This document shows positions 32,920 to 43,862 of a stretch of 64,000 bases of DNA, in pieces. A program made the position numbers and the translations under genes. Under the pieces are notes generated by a model. The model was not told the origin of the DNA. It was given only the letters and a program-made list of their open reading frames with translations, and did no database searches. The first letter of the stretch is position 1; each line of letters begins with the position of its first letter. Source of the stretch: Scilla litardierei (taxonomy: Eukaryota > Streptophyta > Magnoliopsida > Asparagales > Asparagaceae); contig CM061132.1 of NCBI GenBank assembly GCA_030789695.1, forward strand, positions 160,004,817 to 160,068,816, written 5' to 3'.

Positions 32920-34881
32920 TCATACAATAGGGCTTATACCTTTAATGTCAGCAATGGACCAACCAATAGCACCTCTATGTTTCCTCAGCACATCAAGTAA
33001 AGAGCTTTCCTGCTCTAAAGAAAGTTTAGAAGATATTACTGCAGGGAAGCTGTTTTCATCTCCAAGAAAAGCGTACTTAAGGTAGTCAGGAAGTGGCTTC
33101 AACTCTGGCTTTGGATCCTCCACCTCAGATGAAATTTGAATTGATGCATTAGGTGGCAAAGCCTCAAACCTAGGCTCCCATACCGCATTGAGCTCCTTCA
33201 CGTTCTCCTGCACAAAAGATATGTCATCAGAATCACCAATAAAAGTCTCAACAATAGAAGCATCATCACAAAATTCAGAACAAATATAATCATCCACCAA
33301 CGAATCAATCATATGCACCCTCTCAATCTCATCATCCACATGTGGCAACTTGCAAGTATTAAAAATATTCAAGTCCAAAGTCATGTTGCCAAAAGTTAGT
33401 TTCAGTTGACCATCTCTACAATTTATTAAAGCATTGCATGTCGCTAGGAATGGTCTACCTAGGATGATAGGAGTAGCATTGGCAGTTTGGGGTCCCTGGA
33501 TGTCTAGAACAATAAAGTCCGCGGGGTAGTAAAATTTGTCCACCTGAACGAGGACATCCTCAATGCATCCCTTAGGAACTTTAATAGATCTATCAGCTAG
33601 TTGTAATATAACTGATGTAGGCTTTAGCTGTCCTAACCCAAGCTGCACAAAAATAGGATATGGCAATATATTGACACTAGAACCTAAATCCAATAAAGCA
33701 TTTCCAATCTTTTTAGTGCCAATGGTGCAAGTGATGGTGGGTGATCCAGGGTCTCTAAATTTAGGTGGTGTATTTTGTTGCACAATAGAGCTAACCTGTT
33801 CAGTCAAGAATGCTTTCTTTTTCACGTTTAACTTTGTTTTAACAGTGCACAAATCTTTCAGAAATTTAGCATAGGCAGGTATTTGATTAATAGCATCAAG
33901 CAATGGAATATTGATCTGGCACTTCTGAAAAATTTCTCGAATCTCAGTTTGATACTTATCTTTGCTTTTCTGAAGTAGCCGATGAGGGTAGGGTGCTGCA
34001 GGTACATATGCTGCGGGTTCCTTCTCTTTAATGACGCTTTTGCTCACACCCACATCCGTGCTCTCTTCCTGCGCCTCCACTTGTTCTTTAATTCCCTCTT
34101 CTTGGATCTGAATTTCCTCTTCCTGCTCAGCTTGTTTGCTCGGTGGATCGGGCTTCTGAATCTCTTTTCCACTCCTCAAAGTGGACACCGCTTGGCAAGG
34201 TTTCATATTATTTCCTGCAGAAGAAGATGAGCCCATATTAGGATTTGGAATTGACTGAGATGGAAGCTTACCTTTTTCTAATGTCGCTGTAAGCCTCGCC
34301 AAGCTCTCACTCATCTGCTGATTCTGAGTCTGCTGAGCCTGAAATTGAGCCTGCTGCTGCTGCATCTGAGCTTGTTGCAATTGGATAAGCTGCTGAAGCA
34401 CATCGCCAAATGGTTGCATCTGCTGTTGTTGCACTGGCTCATGGTCCCTCCTCTGGTTCCCACATTGATAGTTGTTGTTGTTGTATTGAGGTTGTCGGAA
34501 CGTAGGGGGAGCCTGCTGCTGCTGAGTCTGCTGATTGGGGCCCCAGTTCAAGTTTGGATTATTGCGCCATCCCTTGTTGGAATTGAAGTTCTGGTAGTTC
34601 GAAGAAACTTGATTCACCCCAGTAGGATTTCCTAACATGCTCTTTAAGGCTGGAAGTGTAGGACAAGCACTAGTGTCGTGGCCACCAACGTCGCAAAGTG
34701 CGCAAATCTGCTCTATCTCGACTGCCTTGGCCTCTTTCAGATTCATGGCGTGAAGCTTGTTTGAGATCATGGCCTCCATCTTTGCCTCCAACGCATCCTC
34801 TTGCTTCAAATTATAAACCAGTCCTCGCGTAGGCTGGGATGGTGCAGAATGGCCTCCTCTCTCGTAGTCTGAAGTGGTGTC
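32920..34881 (-). pseudogene. Element C Gag C-terminus and protease
   Basis: In frame with the Gag N-terminus beyond the TAG at 34882-34884. A CCHC knuckle (CALCDVGGHDTSAC) is followed by a Gln-rich region (about 100 residues), then FPQ-like AAPYPHRLLQKSKDKY, KINIPLLDAI-type sequence and the protease core LLDLGSSVNILPYPIF with ILGRPFLATCNALIN. It ends DIKGISPIV and a TGA where other Athila pols continue into RT. The knuckle is intact here, unlike in element A. Confidence 0.88.
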
Positions 34882-35613
34882 CTATGTCTGCGCATTTTCT
34901 GCTATCTCCTCCAGGTACGTCCAAGCTTCGTCTGGCTCTTTATCAAAGAATCCTCCATTGCACATCATCTCTACAAATTGCTTCATTTGCGGCTGCAGTC
35001 CATCGTAGAAGAAGCCAATAATCCTGCTTTTGTCGAAGCCATTGTGCGGACATGCGAGCAGCAACTCATTGAACCTTTCAAATGCCTGGTAGAATGTTTC
35101 CTCGCTTTTCTGGGCAAAGTTCATAATCTGCCGCTTCAGTCCCTGTGTCCTGTGAATAGGAAAAAACCTCTTTAGAAATTCAGCCTGCAAATCAATCCAT
35201 GTAGTAATAGAGCGTGATGGCAATGCATTCAACCAATTTTTAGCTTTGTCTTTTAATGAAAATGGGAACAGTTTAAGATATATCGTATCCTCGCTAGTTT
35301 TCCCATCAAAGCATGTCAAGCAAACCTCCTCAAATCCTTTAATATGAAGATATGGATTTTCTTTGTCTAACCCATGAAAGGTGGGTAAGAGTTGGATCAC
35401 CCCAGGTTTAAAATTGAAAGAATTTGAATCGGCAGGTAAAACAAAGCATGAAGCAGTGCTAGTCCTAGTGGGTCGAAGTAAATCTTTTAAAGTCCTAGGC
35501 ACTCCAGGTTGTACATTATTCTCGTTATTGTTGCTAAAGTTTTCATCCATATTATTATTAGCCATATCAAAACGTCGAGTCAACCTATGTGTCCTAGGAG
35601 TCCTATGCCACAT
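34882..35613 (-). pseudogene. Element C Gag N-terminus
   Basis: Contains the retrotransposon Gag domain (LFPFSLKDKAKNWLNALP, SEETFYQAFERFNELLLACP, FYDGLQPQMKQFVEMMCNGGF). It ends at a TAG after ENAQT although the same frame stays open beyond (DTTSDYERGG), so this is a single nonsense change. The likely start is MANNNMDENFSNNN (35565), with the upstream methionine at 35613 less likely. Confidence 0.87.
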
Positions 35614-35726
35614 AAACTAGCATAATTTTTTTTTATATGAAAGCAAACAAAAGTTTATATACAATAAAGTGGAAAGATCTCACCGAAGGTCCTCTGAATG
35701 AAATAAACCGTAGTAACAAACCGTTC

Positions 35727-35744
35727 TCCCCGGCAGCGGCGCCA
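35727..35744 (-). other. Primer binding site of element C (tRNA-Asp type)
   Basis: The minus strand reads TGGCGCCGCTGCCGGGGA, one mismatch from the tRNA-Asp complement found intact in element A, six bases from the LTR. Confidence 0.85.
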
Positions 35745-35750
35745 AAAACT

Positions 35751-37490
35751 TGGTGGGCTCCGAAAGGTGCTTCTCTCAAGCGTAAGAGTCCGTTCAAGTA
35801 GTAAAACCTGGGAGTCCAGATGTCGAATCCTCGGGAGAATCTGTTGAAACCACAAGTCCAAATCAAATAGAGTAACTACGAATAAAATCTAAACACTTTA
35901 ATAGTGATGGTGAAGGTGGTATGAAAAGTGTGTGGTGATGGAATTGTTACGTGCGAACAACGAACTCTAATTTGTGAAAAATAGATATAAAAGGCATGTA
36001 CATGGCATGGGTTCATTAGGATCAGCGAATCGTAAGCTTTGGTTGATCAAATATAACGCAACGAAGCCTCCTTTTGGGAGCGAATCGTCGGAAGATGTCC
36101 TTTTGGGAGTTAACGCATCAATTCTAATAGTATATCGCTAAAGTTGTAAACGTACGTATGAAGTATGAAGCTCTCTTTTGGAGAGATCAAATCTCACCCT
36201 TGTGGGGTGATCATCAACTAGAACAATTCTTTTGGAATATGCAAAAGTAGATTTAAGAGCGACGATTGAAACTTTAGCAAATATAGCGATTAAGCGCAAT
36301 AATACAACCAAAGAATACGATTCACATCACCTAATTACTCCATACCATGCACATAAAATATTTAGCTACTCATGGTGCAGAAATACACAATTTTCAGATC
36401 AGAATTCATAAGTTTAATAGCAAAATACGGAAGTTTAGAGGCAAAATACAAGCTAAAATACCCAAATACGAACTAGAGTTGAAGAAAATATCACCAATTC
36501 TCTCTGAAAAGTCTTCAAAACTCTCTGGAAATAAGAAAATAGGCTCTGGAATTTTACAGAATTTTTGCAGAAGAAAATATGGCTCCTAAGTGCTCCAATA
36601 CGCCAATTATATGCCCAAAACCCTAGAATACGCTTAAATAAAGAGATTGCGAGTTTATTGGGCTTAACGGGTTCAAAACCCGCACCAAAACGCACCCGAA
36701 TCAATCCATGCCGCAGATCCAGAGCGGGGCAATTCCTGACCGTTGATCAAAGGCGGGATCGGTCGTGGGCACGCCACGTGTTCGCCAAAAATCGCGCTCA
36801 GCCATTCGCGAATCCGCATCCGCCTCGGGGCAACGGTGGGTCGTCCGATCGAGATCAGACGGCTACGAGGAAGCCACGTCGCCCGATAATTTACGCGATC
36901 CGACTCCGGAGCGGAGCTCTTTTCGACCGTTGGATCGTAATCCAACGGTCATCGCTTCGCTGCATTCGTCGCTGATGCGGGGTCGAGATCATCCGTCGGA
37001 TCTCCATCTGAGGGCGTAGAAGAGGCCACGTAGCCGCTGCGATCGGAGTTGATGCCCGCCGTTGGATGATGATCAAACGGTCGAGAAAATATCGCATCGC
37101 CCGCGCGATCGGACCGTCAGATTAGGCGGGAACGGCTAGGATGGTGCCACGTGTCGCCTTCTGATTGGCTGGCGGCCGTATAATCCGTATTTCTTGCGTA
37201 TTTCTCCATTTAAATTGTATTCTGCATTCAAAAATTCATAGAAATTAGCACAGATCTCAGAAAAATACAAATAAATAGTCGTTGGAATCTTGAGATCGAG
37301 ATGATGCTATGAAAAATATAAAATGTGCAGAATTGCATCGTTAAATGCTGTTTTGTGCTCAAATAGTGTGTTTTCTCTAATAAATAAATGTGTAGAAAAT
37401 ACGTATGTACTAGAGACCAATATAGCATCACATGAGCACAAAATAGGGCTAAATAGGGGGGGTCAAATACGCAATATTGAACCCAAATCA
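35751..37490 (-). repeat. 5' LTR of element C
   Basis: 1740 bp, near-identical to 27119-28858 with scattered substitutions; TSD ATCGT follows at 37491-37495. Confidence 0.95.
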
Positions 37491-37495
37491 ATCGT

Positions 37496-38619
37496 TAGGC
37501 TTAAACAAATATTTATGTTTTCTCTTTAGGAGATCTGATGAGATTTGAGTCATTTGAAAATATAATCCCAAATCATTTTTTTTTGCTTTTTTAAAGATTC
37601 AAAGACAACCTTTAGTAGGAGATCGGTCCCTTACAATTTTAAGATGGCCGAGCCGGTCCTAGTTTTTGGGCCCACGCTTCATCTTGAAGGCCAGATCGAC
37701 CTTTGCACTTAGGAAATATCGGTCTATGAGTCGTATGTCGACATTTGGAGCTCCGTTTGTCAAGTGAGACCCGATTTCCAACCAACCAGATGTAGCAAGT
37801 TTTTGGCTTTAGCCTCTTAGGGTTTAAACGATCGCTCACGAGGGAGTCGACGGAACAAATAGAAAGTCGCCATATTTATTATACAAATGAGGGATGTTTT
37901 TACCGAATGGGACAAACCCAGTGGGCATGGTTTGTCCCATGTGATAAGTGGAGGGGCATGCCACCTCATCCCCTGCATGTGGGTGATGTGGTGGGTGCAA
38001 TTTGGGGTGTTGGTTTGGAGACCCAAAACAAAACCTCCTCTCATTCCCATTAATTGCAAGTTTGCCATTGCTTTTCCATAAAGCCCAATGCCCTTCCGTT
38101 TTCCACGTATTTTCGAGCACGTCATCGTTCTTTTGTTACTTTGGCCCTCTACGTTTTTGTAGTGTAACTACTTTTCCCCATTTTATCCACATGTGATTTG
38201 GTGTGGGATTTATGCACTTTGGTCCCAAGAATTTTTTTTGCAATTCGACATCTTTTATCCCGACGATACACACACTTCTATCTCTTTTTCGATTATGCGC
38301 GTGCACCGCATCCCGTGTGTGGGGTTTTTCTTGTATCACCGTGCACACTATGTGCACGGGTATCACCGTGCATACTATGTGCACGGGTATCACCGTGCAT
38401 ACTATGTGCACGAGTAATTTCTAATCTATTATACATTTGATGACCTTTTTTGAATCTTTGTCTTATGTGGTTGGGTTTGTACTAGTCATATTTTGGCATG
38501 ATGACTAGGATGCGGACTATGCTAAGATGATGAGTCAGAGAGAGTTTTGGAGGGAAAATTGAATTTGAAATTTGAAACTTTGAAAAGTATTATACCAAAG
38601 TGGGATGTTTTTGAATTTT
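37496..38619. other. Intergenic repeat-derived sequence with a Helitron-like 3' end
   Basis: No gene is seen. A perfect inverted repeat, TGGGACAAACC/GGTTTGTCCCA, lies at about 37909-37942. At 38339-38424 three 27 bp units each form a CCGTGCA(C/T)-ACTAT-GTGCACG(G/A) hairpin, followed by AGTAATTTCTAA and then T. A hairpin a few bases before CTRR, followed by T, is the Helitron 3' signature. A 5' TC end was not located. Confidence 0.5.
38339..38424 (+). mobile_element. Helitron-like 3' terminus with triplicated hairpin
   Basis: Three tandem hairpins (38339-38359, 38366-38386, 38393-38413) are followed by GTAATTT and CTAA, with T next (38425). The same family signature occurs at 58038-58067 with a single hairpin and CTAG. 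Confidence 0.55.
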
Positions 38620-38624
38620 GTCTT

Positions 38625-39570
38625 TGTTTACGGGTGTTTTCTCACCATTGAATCGTTGACCGACGACTGGACGGTCAACGTGGTCAAGGGGTCGGTTGAG
38701 ATCCCTTGGGCACGCCAAGCACACGTGCGCTCAGCGTGGGTCGGAGGCGGAGTCGAGGTCGAGCGTGAGATCCGGGCAGAGTATCGGTCCTCGGCTAAAG
38801 CAGAGCGGAGGGGAAGCCTTGGTTCTGCGAGATGGGCTTGGCCTCGGTCTCGGTTGGACGTACGTCGAGGGGCAGCCTCGGTGCTTCGTTTGTTGCTCGG
38901 TCTTCGGTCGGTTGCCACGCCTGCAAGAAGTGGGGGTGGTCGTCTGGCGCTGGGGGTAGCCTCGGTGCTTCGGTCAGCTTCGTCCTGAATAGACGAGAAA
39001 CTCGTCAGGGTGGCCGGACCTTGGTTCCAGCCGAATCCCCTCCGATGCCTAAGTCAGATCAGGGTCTGAAGAGTACTCGGCGGGGTAGGTATGACTCGAG
39101 AGTAGATTGATACGCTGACTCTCGGCACGAGCATGGGAAGGGAGAGAAATGGCGGAAACCAAAGTCGTTGATGGAATACCTCAGATCTGGATACCTGGGA
39201 TTCGATCCCTCTTTCGGTCGTCCTTGCTCCTCTTTTATAGAGCTTGGCCCCCCCCCTTTTGCCCCCGACCCACGCCTCCACGCCAACCACCTCCTCACGC
39301 CCCCGAGATCCATCCCCACGATGGCGCCTGCCCGCGTCATGGGGGAGCCGATTACGGCGCTCCTTAATGGACATTACGGCTTCGCGCTTTGGGAGGAGTG
39401 GTTACCCCCGGCGATCGTGGGTTGGTCATGGGCATGTTGGGCCGTGGATCATTCGGGTCTGAGATTCCCGTGGGTCTTATCGGTCGGGCCGTACCTTCTT
39501 CGTGGGCCTCCTGCCCTCAGGTTGGGCTCGAGCCCCTCGGTTCTAGGGCCTCTCCAAAGTAGGCGTATCA
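38625..39570 (-). repeat. 3' LTR of element D
   Basis: 946 bp; the 5' LTR without its MITE and duplication is 944 bp. A polypurine-type GATGGGGGCAAT (minus strand) adjoins it at 39571-39582. Confidence 0.93.
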
Positions 39571-39920
39571 ATTGCCCCCATCGGTTGTGTCGATTCGCTC
39601 CAGCCGGCTCGGCTCGGCCGATGTGACTTCTGCTGATCTTGACAGGCGTGCCAGTCGAGGCCGGTTCATTAAATGGAGGCCATCATGAGGCGGCCCGTTC
39701 AAATCCCACTAGGTGCAAGTTTCGAAGCACCGTCGGCTTCCAGATGCTGCCATGTGCCCACGTGCGTTAATCTCCGCCACGCGAGGGGTCGTCTTGGGGG
39801 AAAAGACGCATAAAAGGAGAGCCGCTACCCATCGGGCGAGGGTCTGGCTTTTCCAATCGTCATCCCCCCACTCTTTCCTTTCTCTTTTTGTCGAACTGAA
39901 TCCTATTCGAGCTCCACCTC
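39571..39920 (+). promoter_or_regulatory. Candidate promoter and leader of the antisense ORF in D
   Basis: On the plus strand CATAAAAGG (39809-39817) lies about 105 bp before the ATG at 39921, in a spot lacking other coding sequence. It is outside the LTR, so this would be a promoter independent of the element's own LTR transcription. Confidence 0.4.
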
Positions 39921-42042
39921 GTGTCATCCTCTTCCGCCACTGGTTCGGGTCAGCCGGAGGGCGTCATTGAACCCAACCTTGCTTATGGGTCCGTCTCGGC
40001 GGTTCGCCGTCATGGGGGCATGCTTTCAGGGGTTCCCTCTGAGGTTCTGGGGTGGCCCTCGTCCATTTGCGCCACTTCCATCGGGGATATGCGTACCCGC
40101 CATCTTCTTCCCCCGTACTCTGCCCGGGCTCCTGAATCCGACGAGCGGATCTGCTTTCCCGGTCCACGGGATGTCGGGGTATACGAAAAGTGTTTTCGGT
40201 TTGGGCTTCGGTTTCCTCTCCACCCCTTCATCACCGAGCTTCTGCAAGATCATAGAGCGGCCTTATGCCAATTCTGCCCCCAACGCCATTGGGCTCATCG
40301 TCGGGTTTGTCGTTCTCTACGTATTGAAGGGGGTGGTCCCCTCCCTTCGACTCTTCGCCCAATTCTACCGTCTGAGCCATCATAAGTCGGGGCCTGGATT
40401 TATATTAGTGCTCGGTCAAAGATGAGCCTGGTGTTGGGGCTTCCGAGCTCCTTGAAGCTCTGGAAAGGTGAATACGTCTTCGTCGTCTTCCCGTCGGACG
40501 TAGATTTCCCGACCCATTGGAGCGCCGTCGGCACGCTGGTTCTTGAGCTGGGCGACCCAACCGACGTCGAGCTTGAGATGGTGAAGACCCTGTTGGCAGT
40601 CCCTACGAGGGATCGGAGAATCAACGTTCTCTTTGACGATCTTAACTTGCAAAAGACCACTTGGCCCATTGGTGAGTTCTGCTGACGTCCGTCGCTCGGA
40701 GGAGCTGATGTCTGGGGCTACTCCGGCCAGTTCTGACCCTTTCTTCTGCCCCCTGTACAGGTGGATTTGCCCCTGGTTTCTCTCCAACTCCTCCCCAAGT
40801 CACGGTCCCAGATCCTGCTTCGCGAAGAAGGGATCACGTTCTGGCGGTCCGAAAGAAACAGCGGGCCGGGCCTTCCGGTGCCGGTTCCAAGAGAGCTAAG
40901 GGGCAAGCTCCATCCTCCTCCTTACCGGGCTCCTCGAAGAAGTCCCGTGTTCAAGTTGAGGAGGCTGGTGTTCCACTGTCTGAGAGTCGGGCTCCGTCCT
41001 CCTCAGTTGAGGCCGTTTGGCCATGGGCCGGGCCCTCGTCGTCGCATCAGAGCCCTCTCATTGAGGTTTACAAGCGGTACCTGGGCACGTTCCACTTGGT
41101 TCCCGTCGATTTACCTCAGTCGGGCGAGGGTCTTCTCCGCCCCCGCTTTCCGGTGGGGCCGAGGGAGTCGGTTTTTTTCGACTGTGGTGTGGCGGCGGCT
41201 GGCCGAGAACTGCTGCCTTCCTCTGGACCAAGCTACGTTGGATGGGGTCAAAGGTGACCGCCTAGCCGCTTTCGTGGTCCAGGTTGGTCAACAGGTGAGG
41301 CACTCTCGCATACTTCGTTCCTAGTAGTAGGCCTCGTCTCATTCTCGTCTCTTGGTGTAGTTGTCCTCGGTAGGGCTTTCGATAAGGCGCCAATTCGCGG
41401 CTCTCTCTTAGGCCAAGGGGGGCGAAGGAGAGGCAAGCCAGCTGGCCGAGGCGCGTGTCAAGTCCCTGGAGACTCGGGTGGCTGAACTCTCCTCTGCTTT
41501 GGAGAAGTCAGATCGGGAGAAAGCCTTGGCTTTGGTTGAGAAGTCCAAGACCGAGGATTGGATTGCCGAGCTCATGGAGGCCGCCAAAGCGGCCGCCGAA
41601 GCTGGCGTGGGCCCTGCCCCTGTCGTTGCGGCCGACATCCCGGAGCTCACCAGCCTCCTGGAGGCAGAGGAGGAGTGAGAGAAGGCTCTTCTAGTCTAGC
41701 TCAACACGAGATCCAGAGAGATCGAGGTGGAGCAGGCAGAGCATCAGCGCCAGGCCGCCATCTTCGAGGATAGGATCTGGGAGCTGGAGGCCGTGAACCC
41801 CCGCTCAGATTGCCCAGGACGCCATGGAAGAGTATGCCATTTCTTTCGTAGCCATGGCTATGTCCGAAGCGTTCGAGAAGGGGTTCGCCCGCTGCCAATC
41901 CGAGATCCAGAAGAGGTTTCCGCTCTCGTGGATCAATCTCGAGGAGCTCCGTGTGTATTCCGATGGCGAGGAGGAGATATGGGATAGACCTCGTGTGCAG
42001 CCTGCCAGCGGTCCTGAGGGGGCTCCAGGTGGAGATGAGTGA
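39921..42042 (+). pseudogene. Antisense ORF of Tat element D (putative gypsy-type transposon protein family), decayed
   Basis: Three exon-like blocks lie opposite to pol. Block 1 (39921-40671) begins MSSSSATGSGQPEG and has FRFGLRFPLHPFITELL, then after a frameshift IGLIVGFVVLYVLKGVVPSL and, after another, GLPSSLKLWKGEYVFV. This is the layout of the plant 'putative gypsy type transposon' domain (Transposase_28). GT-AG segments 40672-40760 (GTGAGT...TGTACAG) and 41295-41411 (GTGAGG...CTCTTAG) link in phase to block 2 (40761-41294, basic and Ser-rich) and block 3 (41412-42042). Block 3 has a coiled-coil-like stretch (LAEARVKSLETRVAELSSALE) and ends EEYAISFVAMAMSEAFEKGF. Frameshifts and at least two stops (41676, 41694 region) disable it. 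Antisense extra ORFs are known in Tat elements; their function is not. Confidence 0.65.
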
Positions 42043-42225
42043 GTGATGATTTAACCTCTTAGCCTTGTCGCTTTTCTTTCAAAATCAGCGCTCGGCTATT
42101 GTGTAACGCACCCTCCCCCCTCATTTTATTTAGAAATGACGTTTCCTTTTCTGCATGTGACTGCTCATCTTCCTCATTGGGGGTGTGTCCCATTTTTGAA
42201 TTTTGTTGGCGATGAGTTGGCCAAC

Positions 42226-42740
42226 CTGCCGGGGGTGTTGCCCCACGTTCATGCAGTGATTTTGGCCGGTCGGCTGGCTGGGGGACGCTATCCCCCAGGC
42301 TCACGGTCCGATCGACGTGCCAACATGCCGGGGAGTTGCCCCCGGCCTTACAATCGGTTCGGTCGGTCAGTCTGCTAGGGGTGCGACCCCGTGTCTTGCG
42401 ACTGACCGATGAGGTCGACCGCTGAGGTCGGCCTCATGGCCAAACTGCTAGGGGAGTTGCCCCTAGCCTTACAGTCGGCCGGTTAACCGACCTGCTGGAG
42501 GAGTTGCCCGCAGCATTACGGCCGGTAGGTGTCGTTCAGCTTGCTGGGAGGGCTACTCCCAGTCTGACGGCGGATCGACGGACCGACCCGCTGGGGGAGT
42601 TGCCCCCAGCCTTACGATCGATCCACCCACCAGACATGCGAAGTAAGTGAACCAAAGCTTTCCACTGGGCGACCACGTGGGTGTCCTCAACCTGTCGGCT
42701 GGTTGGGTGGGTCCACCTGCTAGGGGGTCTATCCCCTGGC
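42226..42740 (+). repeat. Array of nine variable-stem hairpin units between convergent ORFs of D
   Basis: Best units: 42278-42298 (CTGGGGG/CCCCCAG), 42327-42346 (GCCGGGG/CCCCGGC), 42447-42467 (GCTAGGGG/CCCCTAGC), 42544-42562 (CTGGGAG/CTCCCAG), 42590-42610 (GCTGGGGG/CCCCCAGC) and 42719-42740 (GCTAGGGG/CCCCTGGC). Weaker units are near 42231, 42378 and 42494. The loop AGTTG or AGTTGC recurs in four, and CCTTAC follows several. Outer stems such as CGGTCAGT/ACTGACCG (42364-42371, 42401-42408) also occur. The array sits between the 3' ends of the antisense ORF (plus) and pol (minus). Confidence 0.75.
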
Positions 42741-42918
42741 CTCGTGAGCCTCCGCTCAGGCGTTCACCCAGCGAGGTCTCCCTCATCCCGAGTGAGCCTC
42801 TCATGGTCATGAAATACGAAGATGAATAGGCTCAAACGAATTTATTCGGGCAGATGGAAGAAAAGAGATACATTTGTGGGTGATCTCATTGATAATATTT
42901 GTGCAGGTGCTCACTGTT

Positions 42919-43862
42919 CTAGGTATGGGTGAGGATCTTCCCCTCGGAATTAGCTAGTCGGTAGGTCGCGGGTCCGAGGACTTCGACGACCTTATAGGGA
43001 CCTTCCCACTTAGCCGCTAGCTTCCCTTTGCGAGTGATCTCCGGGCTGAAGGCCGCTTTTCTGAGGACCAGATCCCCTTGGCGGAAGCTCCTCCCCTTAA
43101 CCCGGGCTTTGTAGTAGCGAGCCACCTTCTGCTTCTGTCGGATGATGGTGGCCAAGGCTTGCTCCCGTCACTCGCCCAGGAGCTCCAAGCCGAGCTCCAA
43201 GCCCTCCGAGTTCCTTTCCTCGTCGAAGTGCTTTATGCGGAGGTATTCCTCGCCTACCTCGACAGGCACCACCACCTCAGCGCCATAAGCGAGCATGAAC
43301 AAGGTTTCGCCCGTGGCTTGCTTGTGGGTCATTTTGTATGACCAGAGTATCCCTGGGAGTTCCTCCAGCCAACTCCCTTCGGCATCCTCCACTTTCTTGC
43401 TGAGGGGCTCTATGATGTACTTGTTGGCAGCCTCTGCCATCCCATTGGTCTGGGGGTGTGCCACCGAGGCGAAGAGGAGCTTGATTTTCCACTCTGCGCA
43501 GAAGTCTTTGAACCCAGCAGAGTCGAATTGCTTCCCATTGTCTGTGACGATGGCTCGGAGAATTTCAAACCTGGAGATGATGGAGTTCCATACGAAACTC
43601 TTCGCCTTCTTCCAAGTGATGGAAGCAAGAGGTTCGGCCTCGATCCACTTGGTGAAGTAGTCCACCGCCACGATCAGGTATTTCCTCTGCCCTCGACCCG
43701 AAGTAAACGGTCCGAGGATGTCGAGCCCCCATTTCACGAAAGGTACGGGACTGACAATCAGAACGAGTTCCGACGGGGGGTTGAGCCGAGTTTGGCGAAC
43801 ATCTGGTATTCCTGACACATTTGGACGTATTCCGTCGCGTCATGGACAAAGGTTGGCCAGTA
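42919..43862 (-). pseudogene. Element D integrase core and C-terminus
   Basis: The core at 43168-43818 has GLDILGPFTSGRGQRKYLIV (first Asp), AIVTDNGKQFDS (second Asp) and NGMAEAANKYI (Glu in the usual place), then WSYKMTHKQATGETLFMLAYG, typical of Tat integrases. The C-terminal module continues in another frame at 42919-43155 (LAAKWEGPYKVVEVLGPATYRL). A stop (43863 region) and frameshifts divide zinc domain, core and tail. Non-functional as read. Confidence 0.82.

Larger units (their letters stand above)
27119..37490 (-). mobile_element. Element C: Athila-type element with full gag-pol
   Basis: Both LTRs are 1740 bp (plus strand TGGTGGGCTCC...CCCAAATCA), flanked by ATCGT at 27114-27118 and 37491-37495. 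The minus-strand order is LTR, primer site, gag, protease, RT, RNase H, integrase, 3' untranslated region, polypurine tract (GTTGGGGGGTG), LTR. Lesions are a TAG in gag, a TGA between protease and RT, and one frameshift between RNase H and integrase. No ATHILA ORF-1 is present. It has the enzymes element A lacks, but is itself inactive as read. Confidence 0.93.

Noticed and set aside
43078..43815. Plus-strand frames opposite integrase of element D
   Set aside because: Mirror frames of the integrase coding strand; the integrase motifs are on the minus strand.
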